From Gammaproteobacteria bacterium (GTDB lineage: Bacteria; Pseudomonadota; Gammaproteobacteria; Pseudomonadales; Azotimanducaceae), in contig VXYL01000054.1 in assembly GCA_009846005.1 (NCBI GenBank), positions 89,561 to 153,560 on the forward strand: 64,000 nucleotides of DNA. The letters run 5' to 3'. The position numbers were made by a program, and so were the translations under genes. Positions 30,182-39,805 of the stretch are shown here, piece by piece. The notes beneath the pieces were generated by a model. That model was not told where the DNA came from, did no database searches, and worked only from the letters and a program-made list of their open reading frames with translations. Position 1 is the stretch's first letter; every line of letters begins with the position of its first letter.

Positions 30182-31720
30182 ATGGGCGCATTGACCGACT
30201 TGGACGCGATCCTCACCGCCCTGTCCATGCCCGGGGCCGTTGCCCACGATGGATCCTTGGCCGTTTACTCGCCCATCGACGGCAACGCCATCGCGGGCGT
30301 GGCCACCGACGATTCCGAGTCCCTACGGCGCAAGGTGGAGGCGGCGGAGCGCGCGTATTCACAATGGCGCGGCGTGCCGGCCCCGCGGCGCGGCGAACTG
30401 ATTCGACTGTTCGGCGAGGAACTGCGCCGACACAAGGACGCGCTCGGCGCCCTCGTGACGCTCGAGACCGGCAAGATCCATGCGGAGGGTCTCGGCGAAG
30501 TCCAGGAGATGATCGACATCTGCGACTTCGCCGTCGGCTTGTCCCGCCAGCTCTACGGACTGACCATGCCTTCCGAACGCCCGGGTCACAGGATGGCCGA
30601 GCTTTGGCATCCGATGGGCGTCATCGGCGTGATATCGGCATTCAACTTCCCCGTGGCCGTGTGGTCCTGGAACACGGCCCTGGCATTGGTCTGCGGGAAC
30701 AGCGTCGTGTGGAAGCCCTCCGAAAAAACTCCGTTGTGCGCCCTGGCTTGCCAGGCGCTGTTCGAACGGGCTGCGGCAGCCATCGACGACGTGCCGCCCA
30801 AGCTCGTTCAGGTGGTTGTCGGCGATGCGGGAATCGGCGATGCGCTCGTCCGGAACCCTCACGTACCGGTTGTCAGCGCCACCGGAAGCACGCGCATGGG
30901 CCGCGCCGTGGCGCCGGTGGTCGCGGAGCGGTTCGGGCGCTGCATCCTGGAGCTTGGTGGCAACAACGGCATGATCGTGACGTCCTCCGCCGATTTGGAA
31001 CTCGCGGTACGCGCCATCCTGTTCTCGGCCGTCGGGACCGCCGGTCAGCGTTGCACCACCTTGCGCCGACTCATCGTCCACGAGCGCGTCCACGATGAGT
31101 TGATCGCATCGCTCCATAGCGCCTTTGACCAGGTGCGGGTGGGCAACCCGTTCGAGCCTGGTACGGTCGTGGGGCCGCTGATCGACGCATCGGCGTTCGA
31201 CGCGATGCAGCATGCCCTCGGCGTGTCGGGGGAGGCGGGGTTCGAGATCCAGGGTGGGCAACGTGTCGACGTGGCGGGCTGTAAGAATGGCCACTACGTG
31301 CAACCGGCAATCGTCTGCGCCGACGTCCAGAACGCCATCGTCAAGGCGGAGACGTTCGCGCCCATTCTCTACGTCATCCCCTACAGCGAGTTCGACGAGG
31401 CGTTGGCACTGCACAATGACGTGCCCCAGGGACTGTCGTCGTGCGTGTTTACCCGGAATCTCCTGGAGGCCGAGGAGTTTCTCTCGGCCGAAGGCAGCGA
31501 CTGCGGGATCGCCAACGTCAACATCGGCCCCAGCGGCGCGGAGATCGGCGGCGCGTTCGGCGGCGAAAAGGAAACCGGGGGCGGCCGCGAGTCCGGGTCC
31601 GATGCGTGGAAGGGATACATGCGGCGCTGCACCGCGACCGTCAACTACTCGTCGGACCTTCCACTCGCCCAAGGCATCGAATTCGGCACGGGAGGCGCCG
31701 GCGCAGGCCGGATGTCTTGA
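30182..31720 (+). CDS. ALDH7-type aldehyde dehydrogenase (aminoadipate-semialdehyde dehydrogenase-like)
   Basis: LELGGNNGMIV, GTAGQRCTTLRRL catalytic Cys, EKETGGGRESGSDAWKGYMRR. Confidence 0.9.
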   Translation: MGALTDLDAILTALSMPGAVAHDGSLAVYSPIDGNAIAGVATDDSESLRRKVEAAERAYSQWRGVPAPRRGELIRLFGEELRRHKDALGALVTLETGKIHAEGLGEVQEMIDICDFAVGLSRQLYGLTMPSERPGHRMAELWHPMGVIGVISAFNFPVAVWSWNTALALVCGNSVVWKPSEKTPLCALACQALFERAAAAIDDVPPKLVQVVVGDAGIGDALVRNPHVPVVSATGSTRMGRAVAPVVAERFGRCILELGGNNGMIVTSSADLELAVRAILFSAVGTAGQRCTTLRRLIVHERVHDELIASLHSAFDQVRVGNPFEPGTVVGPLIDASAFDAMQHALGVSGEAGFEIQGGQRVDVAGCKNGHYVQPAIVCADVQNAIVKAETFAPILYVIPYSEFDEALALHNDVPQGLSSCVFTRNLLEAEEFLSAEGSDCGIANVNIGPSGAEIGGAFGGEKETGGGRESGSDAWKGYMRRCTATVNYSSDLPLAQGIEFGTGGAGAGRMS

Positions 31721-31736
31721 GCGTGCCGGTCGCCGT

Positions 31737-34700
31737 ATGAAGCGGCTCTACACCTTCGTCTGGTTGATTTTCCTTGCCCCTGGGTGTGGCGCGGGTGGCG
31801 GATCGGGCTCGCCGACCGTGGAGCCCGTGGGTCCGGTCGTCCCGCCGCCCGAACCCGTGGTATCCCCGTTGACCTTCGAACTGGACACGGCTACGTCGTT
31901 CTCCCGCTCATTTGGGAGCGACCCCGTCGGCGGATTCGTCCTCGAAGTAGATCCCGAACTGTTTGGCGGCGGCTTCGCAGCCGCCGACGTCGATGCCGAT
32001 GGCGATGTGGACTTCTACGTGGTCGGCGGCAACACCACGCCGAACCACTTCTACCGCAACCGGGGCGATGGCACGTTCGAGGAAATCGGTGCCGAACTGG
32101 GGCTGGACCTCGTGCATTGGGGCAGCGGTCCGGCATTCGGGGACATCGACGGCGACGGCGACCTCGATCTGTTCGTGGGCGCCGTCGTGGGCGATCCCCA
32201 CCACGTGTTGGAGAACCGCCTCGACGAATCCGGGGAATTCGTCGATGTGACCCACGAATCCGGTATCCGCCTCAGCACGCGCAACACCGTCTCCGCGACG
32301 TTCTTCGACTACGACCGGGACGGCTGGGTGGACCTGTTCCTCAGCCATTGGGGCAATCCCTACGAACCCGGCGAGAGTACGCAGACGGTATGGCGCAACA
32401 ACGGCGACGGCTCGTTCGCCGATACCAGCGTCGATTCGGGAATAGCCGCCGGCTTGGTGGAACGGGAAACCGACTGGTCCTTCACCCCCAACTTCAGTGA
32501 CGTCGATGGGGACGGAGACAGCGATCTACTCATGGCAGCGGACTTCCACGAGAGCAAGGTGTTCCACAACAACGACGACGGCACGTTCACCGATGCCACG
32601 GAGCGCCGGGTCATCCAGGACCAGGCCGGGATGGGCGCGGCGGTGGGCGACTACGACAACGACGGCGACATGGACTGGTTCGTCACCTCGATCTACGACC
32701 TGGACCTGTTGGACGGCGACTACCTCGGCAATTTCCTCTATCGGAACGACGACGGCGAGTTCGTGGACGCCACCGTTACTGCGGGCGTGCAGGATGGCGC
32801 CTGGGGGTGGGGGGCCTGTGCGGCGGACTTCGAGAACGACGGCAACCTGGACATTCTGCACGTCAACGGCTGGTATTTGGTTGACGGCAAGGACTACCGC
32901 CGCCGCCCCCTCCGATTCTTCTACAACACCGGGTCCAACATGGTGTTTCGGGAAATGGCCGGCCAGGTCGGTCTCACCGACGACTCCCAGGGACGCGGGG
33001 TGGCGTGTTTCGATTTCGACCGCGACGGCGACATCGACGTCTTGATCTCGAACAACGCCCCCACCAATGTCGTGCTGTACCGGAACGAGACGACGAACGA
33101 CAACCACTACCTCGCGATACGCCTCGAAGGGGCCGCCCCGAATCACCTGGGGGTGGGCTCCCGGATCACCGTCACCACCGCCGACGGTTCGCAGATTCGC
33201 GACCTCGGCGGGCGCAACAACTACGTTTCCCACGGTCCCTTCGAGGTCCACTTCGGGCTGGCGGAAGCGACCGAAGCCGATATCGACGTACGTTGGCCGG
33301 ATGGCACGACATCGACGATGGCCGACGTGTCGGCGAACCAGCTGCTGACGATTCGCCAGCCCGCGACGAACCTGCGCCTGGTGGTGCTTCAAGGCGGCGG
33401 CGACGGCGTCTACGACGAGGGCGACGTCATTCCAGTCCAAGCGGCAGAAGCTGCCGACGGCTACCACTTCTCGCACTGGTCCACGAACGGCGGGGGCGCC
33501 TTCGCGGATCCGTCTGCGGCCAATACGACGTTCACGATGCCGGGCATGACGGTCACCATCACCGCACACTACCTGCCGGGTGCGGCGCCGGGGGCGGAGG
33601 TTTCCGTGCCCAGGCGCTGGGTCGAGGTCCTGCTGCAGGCGATCCGCAACGACTATGCCCGGCCGACCGTGCATGCCCGCAACCTGTTCCATGTCTCGGC
33701 AGCCATGTACGACGTCTGGGCGGCGTACGACATCGACGACCCGTCCGCCAAGGCCGCGAGTCCGTGGCTCTACGGGCGGACACGCGCGGGCTCGCACTGC
33801 GAATCGGGCACGATCACCACCCCCGAGAGCGTCGATGAGGCGCGTGAGACCGCCTTAAGCTACGCGGTCTATCGTCTTATCCGACATCGCTTCGACGCTT
33901 CGCCGGGGGCGAGCGGGATCGTTCGCGATGCCAACGCCCTGATGGGCTACCTCGGCTACGACATCGACTACGCCGAGTCGGACGTCGAACTCGGTGGCGC
34001 GGCTCTCGGCAACCATATCGGCCAGTGCTATATCGATTTCGGTCTGGTCGATGGGGCGAACGAGGCGGACGACTACGCCAACATCGCCTACGAACCGGTC
34101 AATGCGGCCCTCGAACCGGAACTCCCCGGCAACCCCAACATCACCGACCTGAACCGATGGCAACCCCTTGCCCTCGTGGAATTCGTCGACCAGGCGGGGA
34201 ATCCGAGTGACTCGGAACCGGAGTTCCTAAGCCCCGAATGGGGGTCGGTGGTGCCCTTCGCCCTCAAGGACGAGGATCTGACCATCCAAACGCGGGACGG
34301 CTACGACTACTGGGTATACCACGACCCTGGGCCTCCGCCCATGATCGACGGCGAAGATGCCGATGAATACAAGTGGTCGCATTCCCTGGTTGCGGTCTGG
34401 TCGTCCCACCTTGACCCAACCGACGGCGTCACGATGGACATATCGCCCGCCAGCGTGGGTAATGTCACGACCTATCCGGCGGATTTCGATGGCCATCCCG
34501 ATTTCTACCGGCTCGTGGAAGGCGGCGACTCCGGAGCCGGCCACGCCGTCAATCCGGCGACGGGTGAACCCTACGAGCCGCAGGTCGTGCCGAGGGGCGA
34601 CTACGCCCGGGTACTCGCCGAGTTCTGGGCCGACGGACCCGACTCCGAGACGCCGCCGGGCCACTGGTTCGTGATCCTGAACGAGGTCAACGACCACCCG

Positions 34701-35456
34701 CTCATGCTGGAGCGTTTCCAGGGTGAAGACGCCCTCAATCTGCTCGAATACGACGTGAAGGCATACTTCATGCTCGGCGGTGCCATGCACGACGCTGCCA
34801 TCACGGCCTGGGGCATCAAGGGCTACTACGACTACGTCAGGCCCATCTCGTCGTTGCGTGCCATGGCGGACCGGGGGCAGAGCAGCGACCCGGACGGCGA
34901 GTCCTACCATGTCGACGGTATTCCGCTGCGTCCCGGCTACATCGAGCTGGTGGACGCGGGCGACGCCTTGGCTGGCGACGAGGACGAGCACGTCGGCAAG
35001 ATCAAGTTCCTGGCTTGGCTGGGGCCGGATGCGATCGACGATCCTGACGTGGACGTGGCGGGGGTCGACTGGATGCTTGCCGAGAACTGGTGGCCCTACC
35101 AGCGCCCCACGTTCGTGACGCCGCCCTTCGCCGGCTACGTCTCCGGGCACTCCACCTATTCCCGGGCGGCAGCGGAGGTCCTCACCGCTTTGACCGAGGA
35201 CGAGTTCTTCCCCGGCGGCATGAGCGACTTCGAGATCGAGGCGAACGAGTTCCTGGTGTTCGAGGACGGGCCGTCGGTGGACATGACGCTGCAGTGGGCA
35301 ACCTACCGCGACGCCTCGGACCAATGCAGCCTGTCGCGCATCTGGGGCGGCATCCATCCGCCCGCTGACGATATCGCGGGACGCCTGATCGGCATCGAGG
35401 TCGGTATCGACGCGTTCGAACTGGCGGAGCGGCACTTCGCCGGCGAGGCCGACTGA
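31737..35456 (+). CDS. Secreted multidomain fusion: FG-GAP/VCBS repeats + ASPIC/UnbV-like + InlB-B-repeat-like + vanadium-haloperoxidase-like domain
   Basis: DVDADGDVDFY, DIDGDGDLDLFVG (FG-GAP); LGGRNNYVSHGPFEVHFGL (ASPIC-like); YHFSHWSTNGGG; YDYVRPISSLRAM and GYVSGHSTYSRAAAEVL (haloperoxidase-like); lipobox-like LAPGC. Confidence 0.85.
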   Translation: MKRLYTFVWLIFLAPGCGAGGGSGSPTVEPVGPVVPPPEPVVSPLTFELDTATSFSRSFGSDPVGGFVLEVDPELFGGGFAAADVDADGDVDFYVVGGNTTPNHFYRNRGDGTFEEIGAELGLDLVHWGSGPAFGDIDGDGDLDLFVGAVVGDPHHVLENRLDESGEFVDVTHESGIRLSTRNTVSATFFDYDRDGWVDLFLSHWGNPYEPGESTQTVWRNNGDGSFADTSVDSGIAAGLVERETDWSFTPNFSDVDGDGDSDLLMAADFHESKVFHNNDDGTFTDATERRVIQDQAGMGAAVGDYDNDGDMDWFVTSIYDLDLLDGDYLGNFLYRNDDGEFVDATVTAGVQDGAWGWGACAADFENDGNLDILHVNGWYLVDGKDYRRRPLRFFYNTGSNMVFREMAGQVGLTDDSQGRGVACFDFDRDGDIDVLISNNAPTNVVLYRNETTNDNHYLAIRLEGAAPNHLGVGSRITVTTADGSQIRDLGGRNNYVSHGPFEVHFGLAEATEADIDVRWPDGTTSTMADVSANQLLTIRQPATNLRLVVLQGGGDGVYDEGDVIPVQAAEAADGYHFSHWSTNGGGAFADPSAANTTFTMPGMTVTITAHYLPGAAPGAEVSVPRRWVEVLLQAIRNDYARPTVHARNLFHVSAAMYDVWAAYDIDDPSAKAASPWLYGRTRAGSHCESGTITTPESVDEARETALSYAVYRLIRHRFDASPGASGIVRDANALMGYLGYDIDYAESDVELGGAALGNHIGQCYIDFGLVDGANEADDYANIAYEPVNAALEPELPGNPNITDLNRWQPLALVEFVDQAGNPSDSEPEFLSPEWGSVVPFALKDEDLTIQTRDGYDYWVYHDPGPPPMIDGEDADEYKWSHSLVAVWSSHLDPTDGVTMDISPASVGNVTTYPADFDGHPDFYRLVEGGDSGAGHAVNPATGEPYEPQVVPRGDYARVLAEFWADGPDSETPPGHWFVILNEVNDHPLMLERFQGEDALNLLEYDVKAYFMLGGAMHDAAITAWGIKGYYDYVRPISSLRAMADRGQSSDPDGESYHVDGIPLRPGYIELVDAGDALAGDEDEHVGKIKFLAWLGPDAIDDPDVDVAGVDWMLAENWWPYQRPTFVTPPFAGYVSGHSTYSRAAAEVLTALTEDEFFPGGMSDFEIEANEFLVFEDGPSVDMTLQWATYRDASDQCSLSRIWGGIHPPADDIAGRLIGIEVGIDAFELAERHFAGEAD

Positions 35457-36883
35457 TGCCAACGAACATCCTGCTGATCCTGATCGACGACCTCGGTTGG
35501 ACGGACCTTGCCTGCTACGGCAGCGCCTTCTACGACACGCCGAATCTCGACCGCCTGGCCGGCGAGGGGATGCTCTTCACGGACGCGTACTCGTCCTGCC
35601 CGGTGTGTTCGCCCACCCGGGCCAGCATCATGAGCGGCAAGTACCCGGCGCGGGTGGGTGTGACCCAATACATCCCCGGTCACGCCATCGGCCGGTTGCA
35701 GGACGTTCCGTACTTCCACGGTCTGCCGATCAGCGAGTACAGCATTGCCCGCGCGTTGGGAGACGGCGGCTACCAGACCTGGCACGTGGGCAAGTGGCAC
35801 CTCGGTGGCGCCCGAACCACCCCGGAGCGGCACGGCTTCGACGTGAACATCGCCGGTCTCGGCTGGGGGATGCCCCAGCACGGTTATTTCAGTCCCTACG
35901 GCATGGCGAACCTAACCGACGGCGAAGAGGGCGAGTACCTGACCGACCGCCTGACCGACGAAGCAATCCGACTGATCGAAGCTCGGGACCCAAGCCGGCC
36001 GTTCTTCCTGAACCTCGCGCACTATGCGGTGCATATCCCCATCCAGCCGCCGCTGGGGCTCGTCGACAAGTACCGCCAACGGGCCGCCGACATGGGACTC
36101 GACAAGCAGGATGTCATCGTCGAAGGCGAACCCTTCGGTTGCGAGCACTTGCACGGCGAGCGGGTGTTGAGGCGCATCCGACAAAGCGACGCGGCCTATG
36201 CCGCCATGGTCGAGAATCTCGACGCGAACATTGGCCGGGTGCTCGTCTGCCTATCCGAGCAAGGCCTCTACGACAACACGCTCGTATTGTTCACCTCGGA
36301 CAACGGCGGACTCGCGACTTCGAACCGCCGCGAAGGCGTTCCCACCAGCAACGCGCCGCTCGCCGAGGGCAAAGGCTGGATGTACGAAGGCGGCACCCGT
36401 GTGTGCCAGATGGCACGCCTGCCCGGCATGATTGAACCGGGGAGCGTTTGCCGGGTTCCGGTGACCAGCACGGATCTGTATCCGACCTTCCTCGAGGCCG
36501 CTTGTTGCCCGCCGCGACCGGACCAGCACCGCGATGGCGTCAGCCTGTTGCCCCTGTTCCAGGGAGAGTCCACGCTCGCCAGGGACGCCATCTTCTGGCA
36601 CTACCCGCACTACGCCAACCAGGGCGGACGACCCGCCGGCGCGGTACGACGGGGCGACTGGAAGCTGATCCAGCACTTCGAGGACGACCGGCTGGAGCTC
36701 TTCAACCTCCGCGACGACGAGGGCGAGACGACGGACCTAGCAGCCACGCATGCGGGCATCGTTCAAGAACTGCACGGGCTGCTCTCGGCCTGGCAGCAGG
36801 AGATCGAAGCGCTGATCCCCGAGCCGAATCCGAACTACCGGCCAGCCCCCTTGGAACCGGGGATCGATCCGGCTGAGGTTTAG
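35456..36883 (+). CDS. Type I sulfatase
   Basis: NILLILIDDLGWTDLACYGS, CPVCSPTRASIMSGKYPAR (C-S-P-T-R), GKWHLG, FTSDNGG. Confidence 0.95.
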   Translation: MPTNILLILIDDLGWTDLACYGSAFYDTPNLDRLAGEGMLFTDAYSSCPVCSPTRASIMSGKYPARVGVTQYIPGHAIGRLQDVPYFHGLPISEYSIARALGDGGYQTWHVGKWHLGGARTTPERHGFDVNIAGLGWGMPQHGYFSPYGMANLTDGEEGEYLTDRLTDEAIRLIEARDPSRPFFLNLAHYAVHIPIQPPLGLVDKYRQRAADMGLDKQDVIVEGEPFGCEHLHGERVLRRIRQSDAAYAAMVENLDANIGRVLVCLSEQGLYDNTLVLFTSDNGGLATSNRREGVPTSNAPLAEGKGWMYEGGTRVCQMARLPGMIEPGSVCRVPVTSTDLYPTFLEAACCPPRPDQHRDGVSLLPLFQGESTLARDAIFWHYPHYANQGGRPAGAVRRGDWKLIQHFEDDRLELFNLRDDEGETTDLAATHAGIVQELHGLLSAWQQEIEALIPEPNPNYRPAPLEPGIDPAEV

Positions 36884-36915
36884 GAGCCGGACCGTCGACG
36901 TGCAAGGACACGGCC

Positions 36916-36940
36916 GTAGGGGACGGGCTTGTCCCGTCCC
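36916..36940 (+). repeat. REP-like hairpin, type A
   Basis: GTAG GGGACGGG CTTGT CCCGTCCC. Confidence 0.85.
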
Positions 36941-36965
36941 GATGCGTTGGCGACATGCGCAGCGC

Positions 36966-36990
36966 GGGCGGGGACAAGCCCCGCCCCTAC
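36966..36990 (-). repeat. REP-like hairpin, type C (GTAG-GGGCGGGG-CTTGT-CCCCGCCC)
   Basis: Inverted partner of 36916-36940. Confidence 0.85.
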
Positions 36991-37020
36991 GGGTCTTCTG
37001 TATCGAGCCGGGCGTCCTGT

Positions 37021-37045
37021 GTAGGGGACGGGCTTGTCCCGTCCC
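37021..37045 (+). repeat. REP-like hairpin, type A
   Basis: Second copy in a tandem pair of composite elements. Confidence 0.85.
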
Positions 37046-37073
37046 GATGCGTTGGCGACGACGATGCCGGCGC

Positions 37074-37098
37074 GGGCGGGGACAAGCCCCGCCCCTAC
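37074..37098 (-). repeat. REP-like hairpin, type C
   Basis: Inverted partner of 37021-37045. Confidence 0.85.
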
Positions 37099-37153
37099 GG
37101 CGTACTGTCGAGGTTCGCGGGCCGACGGTTTCCCGACCGGCCCGCGAATGCGT

Positions 37154-39613
37154 CTACTGACCTAGGTCGTAGGAAACGCCGACACCGATGGTCCGGGGAC
37201 GGATCATCGTGAACACGCTGTACTGCTCGCGCCAGTCGATGCCAGGACGGTATGGCCAACCCGGGTAACCCGGATGCTGGAAGGTGATCGCCCGCTCGTC
37301 GAACAGGTTGTCGATGTTCATCCAAAGCTCGAGGGCATCGCGCCGCACGCCGACCGACAGGTCCGTCGTCATGTAGGACGGTACGGGGTTTTCGGTGTAG
37401 AAGTGCCCGTATCGTCGCGGTGCGTACCTGGCGGTGGCATTCACCCTGACCTCGCCGATCGGCATCATCCGGCTCCAGTCCGCCAAGAGGGAGATCTGTG
37501 CGCCCGTCCCGCTGCTCGAGCCGGGAAGCGGCAGGCCGACGTAGTCCTGACGCTGGTCCGCGAGGATCTCGGCGATCTTGTAGCCCACGTTGAGCTGCAG
37601 GTTCAGTTCGTCGTTGACCGCGTAGATGGCCATTCCCTCGAACCCGTCGATCCGCGACTCGCCGATATTGACGATCACCCGTCCGCGAATGCGGTAGAGA
37701 TCAAGTCGCTGGCTGGCTTGGAACACCGGTGATTGCATGTCGGTCCAGTCGACTCGGTACAGACTGCCGTTCAGCAGCAACCGGCCATCCATCCAGGTGC
37801 TCCGGATCCCTGCTTCGTAGTTCCGCACCGAGTCCGAGTCGTATGGAACCCGGTACCGTGTTTCGTTTCGTGTGGTGTTGTCGCAGGTGGTCTGGCCCCT
37901 CGGACACGCCTGGATGTTGTTCGTGCCGCCCGGTCGATACCCCGTGGCGACGAATGCGAACAACATGACGTCGTCCGTGTAGTGGTAGTCCACATTGAGC
38001 CGGTAGGTGCCGACATTCGCCCAATCGGACGTGTTGCCGGTCTCCGGATGGTGGTTGGGATTGCCCGCATCGAAGCAGCGGTCGTCCCTTATGCCCCGGT
38101 AGAAGTTGGTGCGCAGCTTGGAATAGCGGTAGCCGAACGACACCTTGAGCTGATCGGTGACGTTTAGCCCGAGTTCCGTATACGCGGCAAGTTCATCCTG
38201 ATTGTTGTACTGATAGCGGTTCGCGAGGACCGCGCCGTCGACAATCTCCTGGACGGTGAATGCATCGCACCGCGGAACGAAACTGCCCCAGCCGCCGCTC
38301 AGCGACGCGATGTACTCGGCATCGTTGGTGTCCCACCACGACCGACCTGCACGGCGGTGGTTGTTGTTCTCATACCAGGCGCCGGCGATCCACTCGAGGC
38401 GATCGCCTTCCTCGACGTTGGATATGGCGCGGACCTCGAACGTCTCGATTTTCCGTTCCGACGGTCCCTCGGAGGAGTGCCAGTAGGCGTAGCCGTTGGG
38501 GGTCAGTCCGCCGACGGTCAGGCCGGGGCACCCGCCGTCGGGCACGCACTCCCACAGCGCATTGCGGTAGAAGTGGCTGTGGTTGGTCATGTTCGCGCCG
38601 ATCAGCGACAAGGTGAAGGCATTGAGATCGACCTCGAACTTGAGGCTCTTGACGTCTTCCTCGGTATCCCCGGGCTCCCGCCACTGCCGTTTCGGATCCT
38701 CGGGATCGAAGGCCGTCAACTGCAGGGCGTGGACGTTGGTCTCCATCGACGGTGCCCACGTGGCCATCGGTTTGCCCACGTCGCCCACGACCGTGGTCTG
38801 ATTGATGAGCGACGCCTCCAAGGCCATGTTGTCGGTCAGGTCCCACCTCGCGCGGAGGCGGTAGCCGTCTGTCTCTTCCGTGTCGGCATCGTCTCGGGGC
38901 TGCACGCCGACGACGTCGATGAACCCGGGCAGATCGTAGCGGTACGCGGCCAAGCGGACGGCGAACGAATCCGACAGCGGAACGTTGACGTACCCTTCGA
39001 TCGAGTTGCCGGTGCCGCCGCCCGCAACCGTGTCAAGGGATGCGCTGATGTTCCCCGAGAACGCCGCCGGGTCCGGCTTGTTGCTGACGAAGCGCACCAG
39101 GCCCGCCATCGCGCTCTTGCCGAACAGGGTGCCCTGCGGTCCCTTGAGCACCTCCATGCGCTCGAGGTCGACCATCTTCAGCGGCGTGATGCCCGGGAAC
39201 AGCACGACGTCGTCGAGGTAGCTGGTGTTCGTCTGCTGACGCCAGATTTCCGCCCGGTGGTAGCCGCGACCGTTGTTGGACATGCTTCGGATGATGAGGA
39301 TGGATTCCGTCGGCACCGACTCGGCCATGTCGACACCCGGGATCGCGGCGGCGATGTCGGTCACCTCCCGAATGCCGCGGCTGTCGAGTTGCTCGCCGGT
39401 ATACGCAGTGATGGCGAGGCTCGAGTCCTGGAGGTTCACCTCGCGCTTCGAGGCCGTGACGACGACCTCCTCGATATAGCCGCCTTCGTCCTCGGCGGCG
39501 TCAGAGTCGTCCTCGGCGGCAGTTGCCGTCAAGGCAGTACCGGCCAGAAAGGCCAGCATAATGGCGGGGATTCCCGCCGCACGTAGTGGGTCGGTGACAG
39601 TTCTCAGTGTCAT
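37154..39613 (-). CDS. TonB-dependent receptor
   Basis: EEVVVTASKREVNLQDSSLAITAYTGEQL TonB box/plug, plug domain, C-terminal beta-barrel. Confidence 0.94.
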   Translation of the reverse strand: MTLRTVTDPLRAAGIPAIMLAFLAGTALTATAAEDDSDAAEDEGGYIEEVVVTASKREVNLQDSSLAITAYTGEQLDSRGIREVTDIAAAIPGVDMAESVPTESILIIRSMSNNGRGYHRAEIWRQQTNTSYLDDVVLFPGITPLKMVDLERMEVLKGPQGTLFGKSAMAGLVRFVSNKPDPAAFSGNISASLDTVAGGGTGNSIEGYVNVPLSDSFAVRLAAYRYDLPGFIDVVGVQPRDDADTEETDGYRLRARWDLTDNMALEASLINQTTVVGDVGKPMATWAPSMETNVHALQLTAFDPEDPKRQWREPGDTEEDVKSLKFEVDLNAFTLSLIGANMTNHSHFYRNALWECVPDGGCPGLTVGGLTPNGYAYWHSSEGPSERKIETFEVRAISNVEEGDRLEWIAGAWYENNNHRRAGRSWWDTNDAEYIASLSGGWGSFVPRCDAFTVQEIVDGAVLANRYQYNNQDELAAYTELGLNVTDQLKVSFGYRYSKLRTNFYRGIRDDRCFDAGNPNHHPETGNTSDWANVGTYRLNVDYHYTDDVMLFAFVATGYRPGGTNNIQACPRGQTTCDNTTRNETRYRVPYDSDSVRNYEAGIRSTWMDGRLLLNGSLYRVDWTDMQSPVFQASQRLDLYRIRGRVIVNIGESRIDGFEGMAIYAVNDELNLQLNVGYKIAEILADQRQDYVGLPLPGSSSGTGAQISLLADWSRMMPIGEVRVNATARYAPRRYGHFYTENPVPSYMTTDLSVGVRRDALELWMNIDNLFDERAITFQHPGYPGWPYRPGIDWREQYSVFTMIRPRTIGVGVSYDLGQ

Positions 39614-39752
39614 GTTCCCCTCTCCTTACTCTTGGAATAGTTGTCGCTTAACTCTACTCCGAAGTCTCTGATGACGCCATCGGAGTTGGTGTTCCGACGG
39701 TCAACATCATCCGATCTCCACCTGAGACGGGCGGGAGACCGAAGCGTTGGTC

Positions 39753-39777
39753 GTAGGGTACGGACTTGTCCCGTCCC
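39753..39777 (+). repeat. Degenerate REP-like hairpin, type A
   Basis: GTAG GGTACGGA CTTGT CCCGTCCC. Confidence 0.7.
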
Positions 39778-39784
39778 GCGGCAT

Positions 39785-39805
39785 TCGCGGGCGCGTCGCC
39801 CCTAC
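39785..39805 (-). repeat. Degenerate type-B REP-like element overlapping a stop codon
   Basis: Minus strand GTAG GGGCGACGCGCCCGCG; its TAG is the stop of the 39802-40725 gene. Confidence 0.5.

Noticed and set aside
30359-31672. 437-aa minus-strand ORF antisense to the ALDH7 gene
   Set aside because: Shadow ORF opposite a well-supported gene.
32526-35462. 423-aa and 411-aa minus-strand ORFs antisense to the FG-GAP/haloperoxidase gene
   Set aside because: Composition-driven shadow ORFs with no recognisable motif.
36916-37098. Possible CRISPR array
   Set aside because: Only two composite units, each an inverted pair of hairpins, with no uniform spacers and no cas genes.
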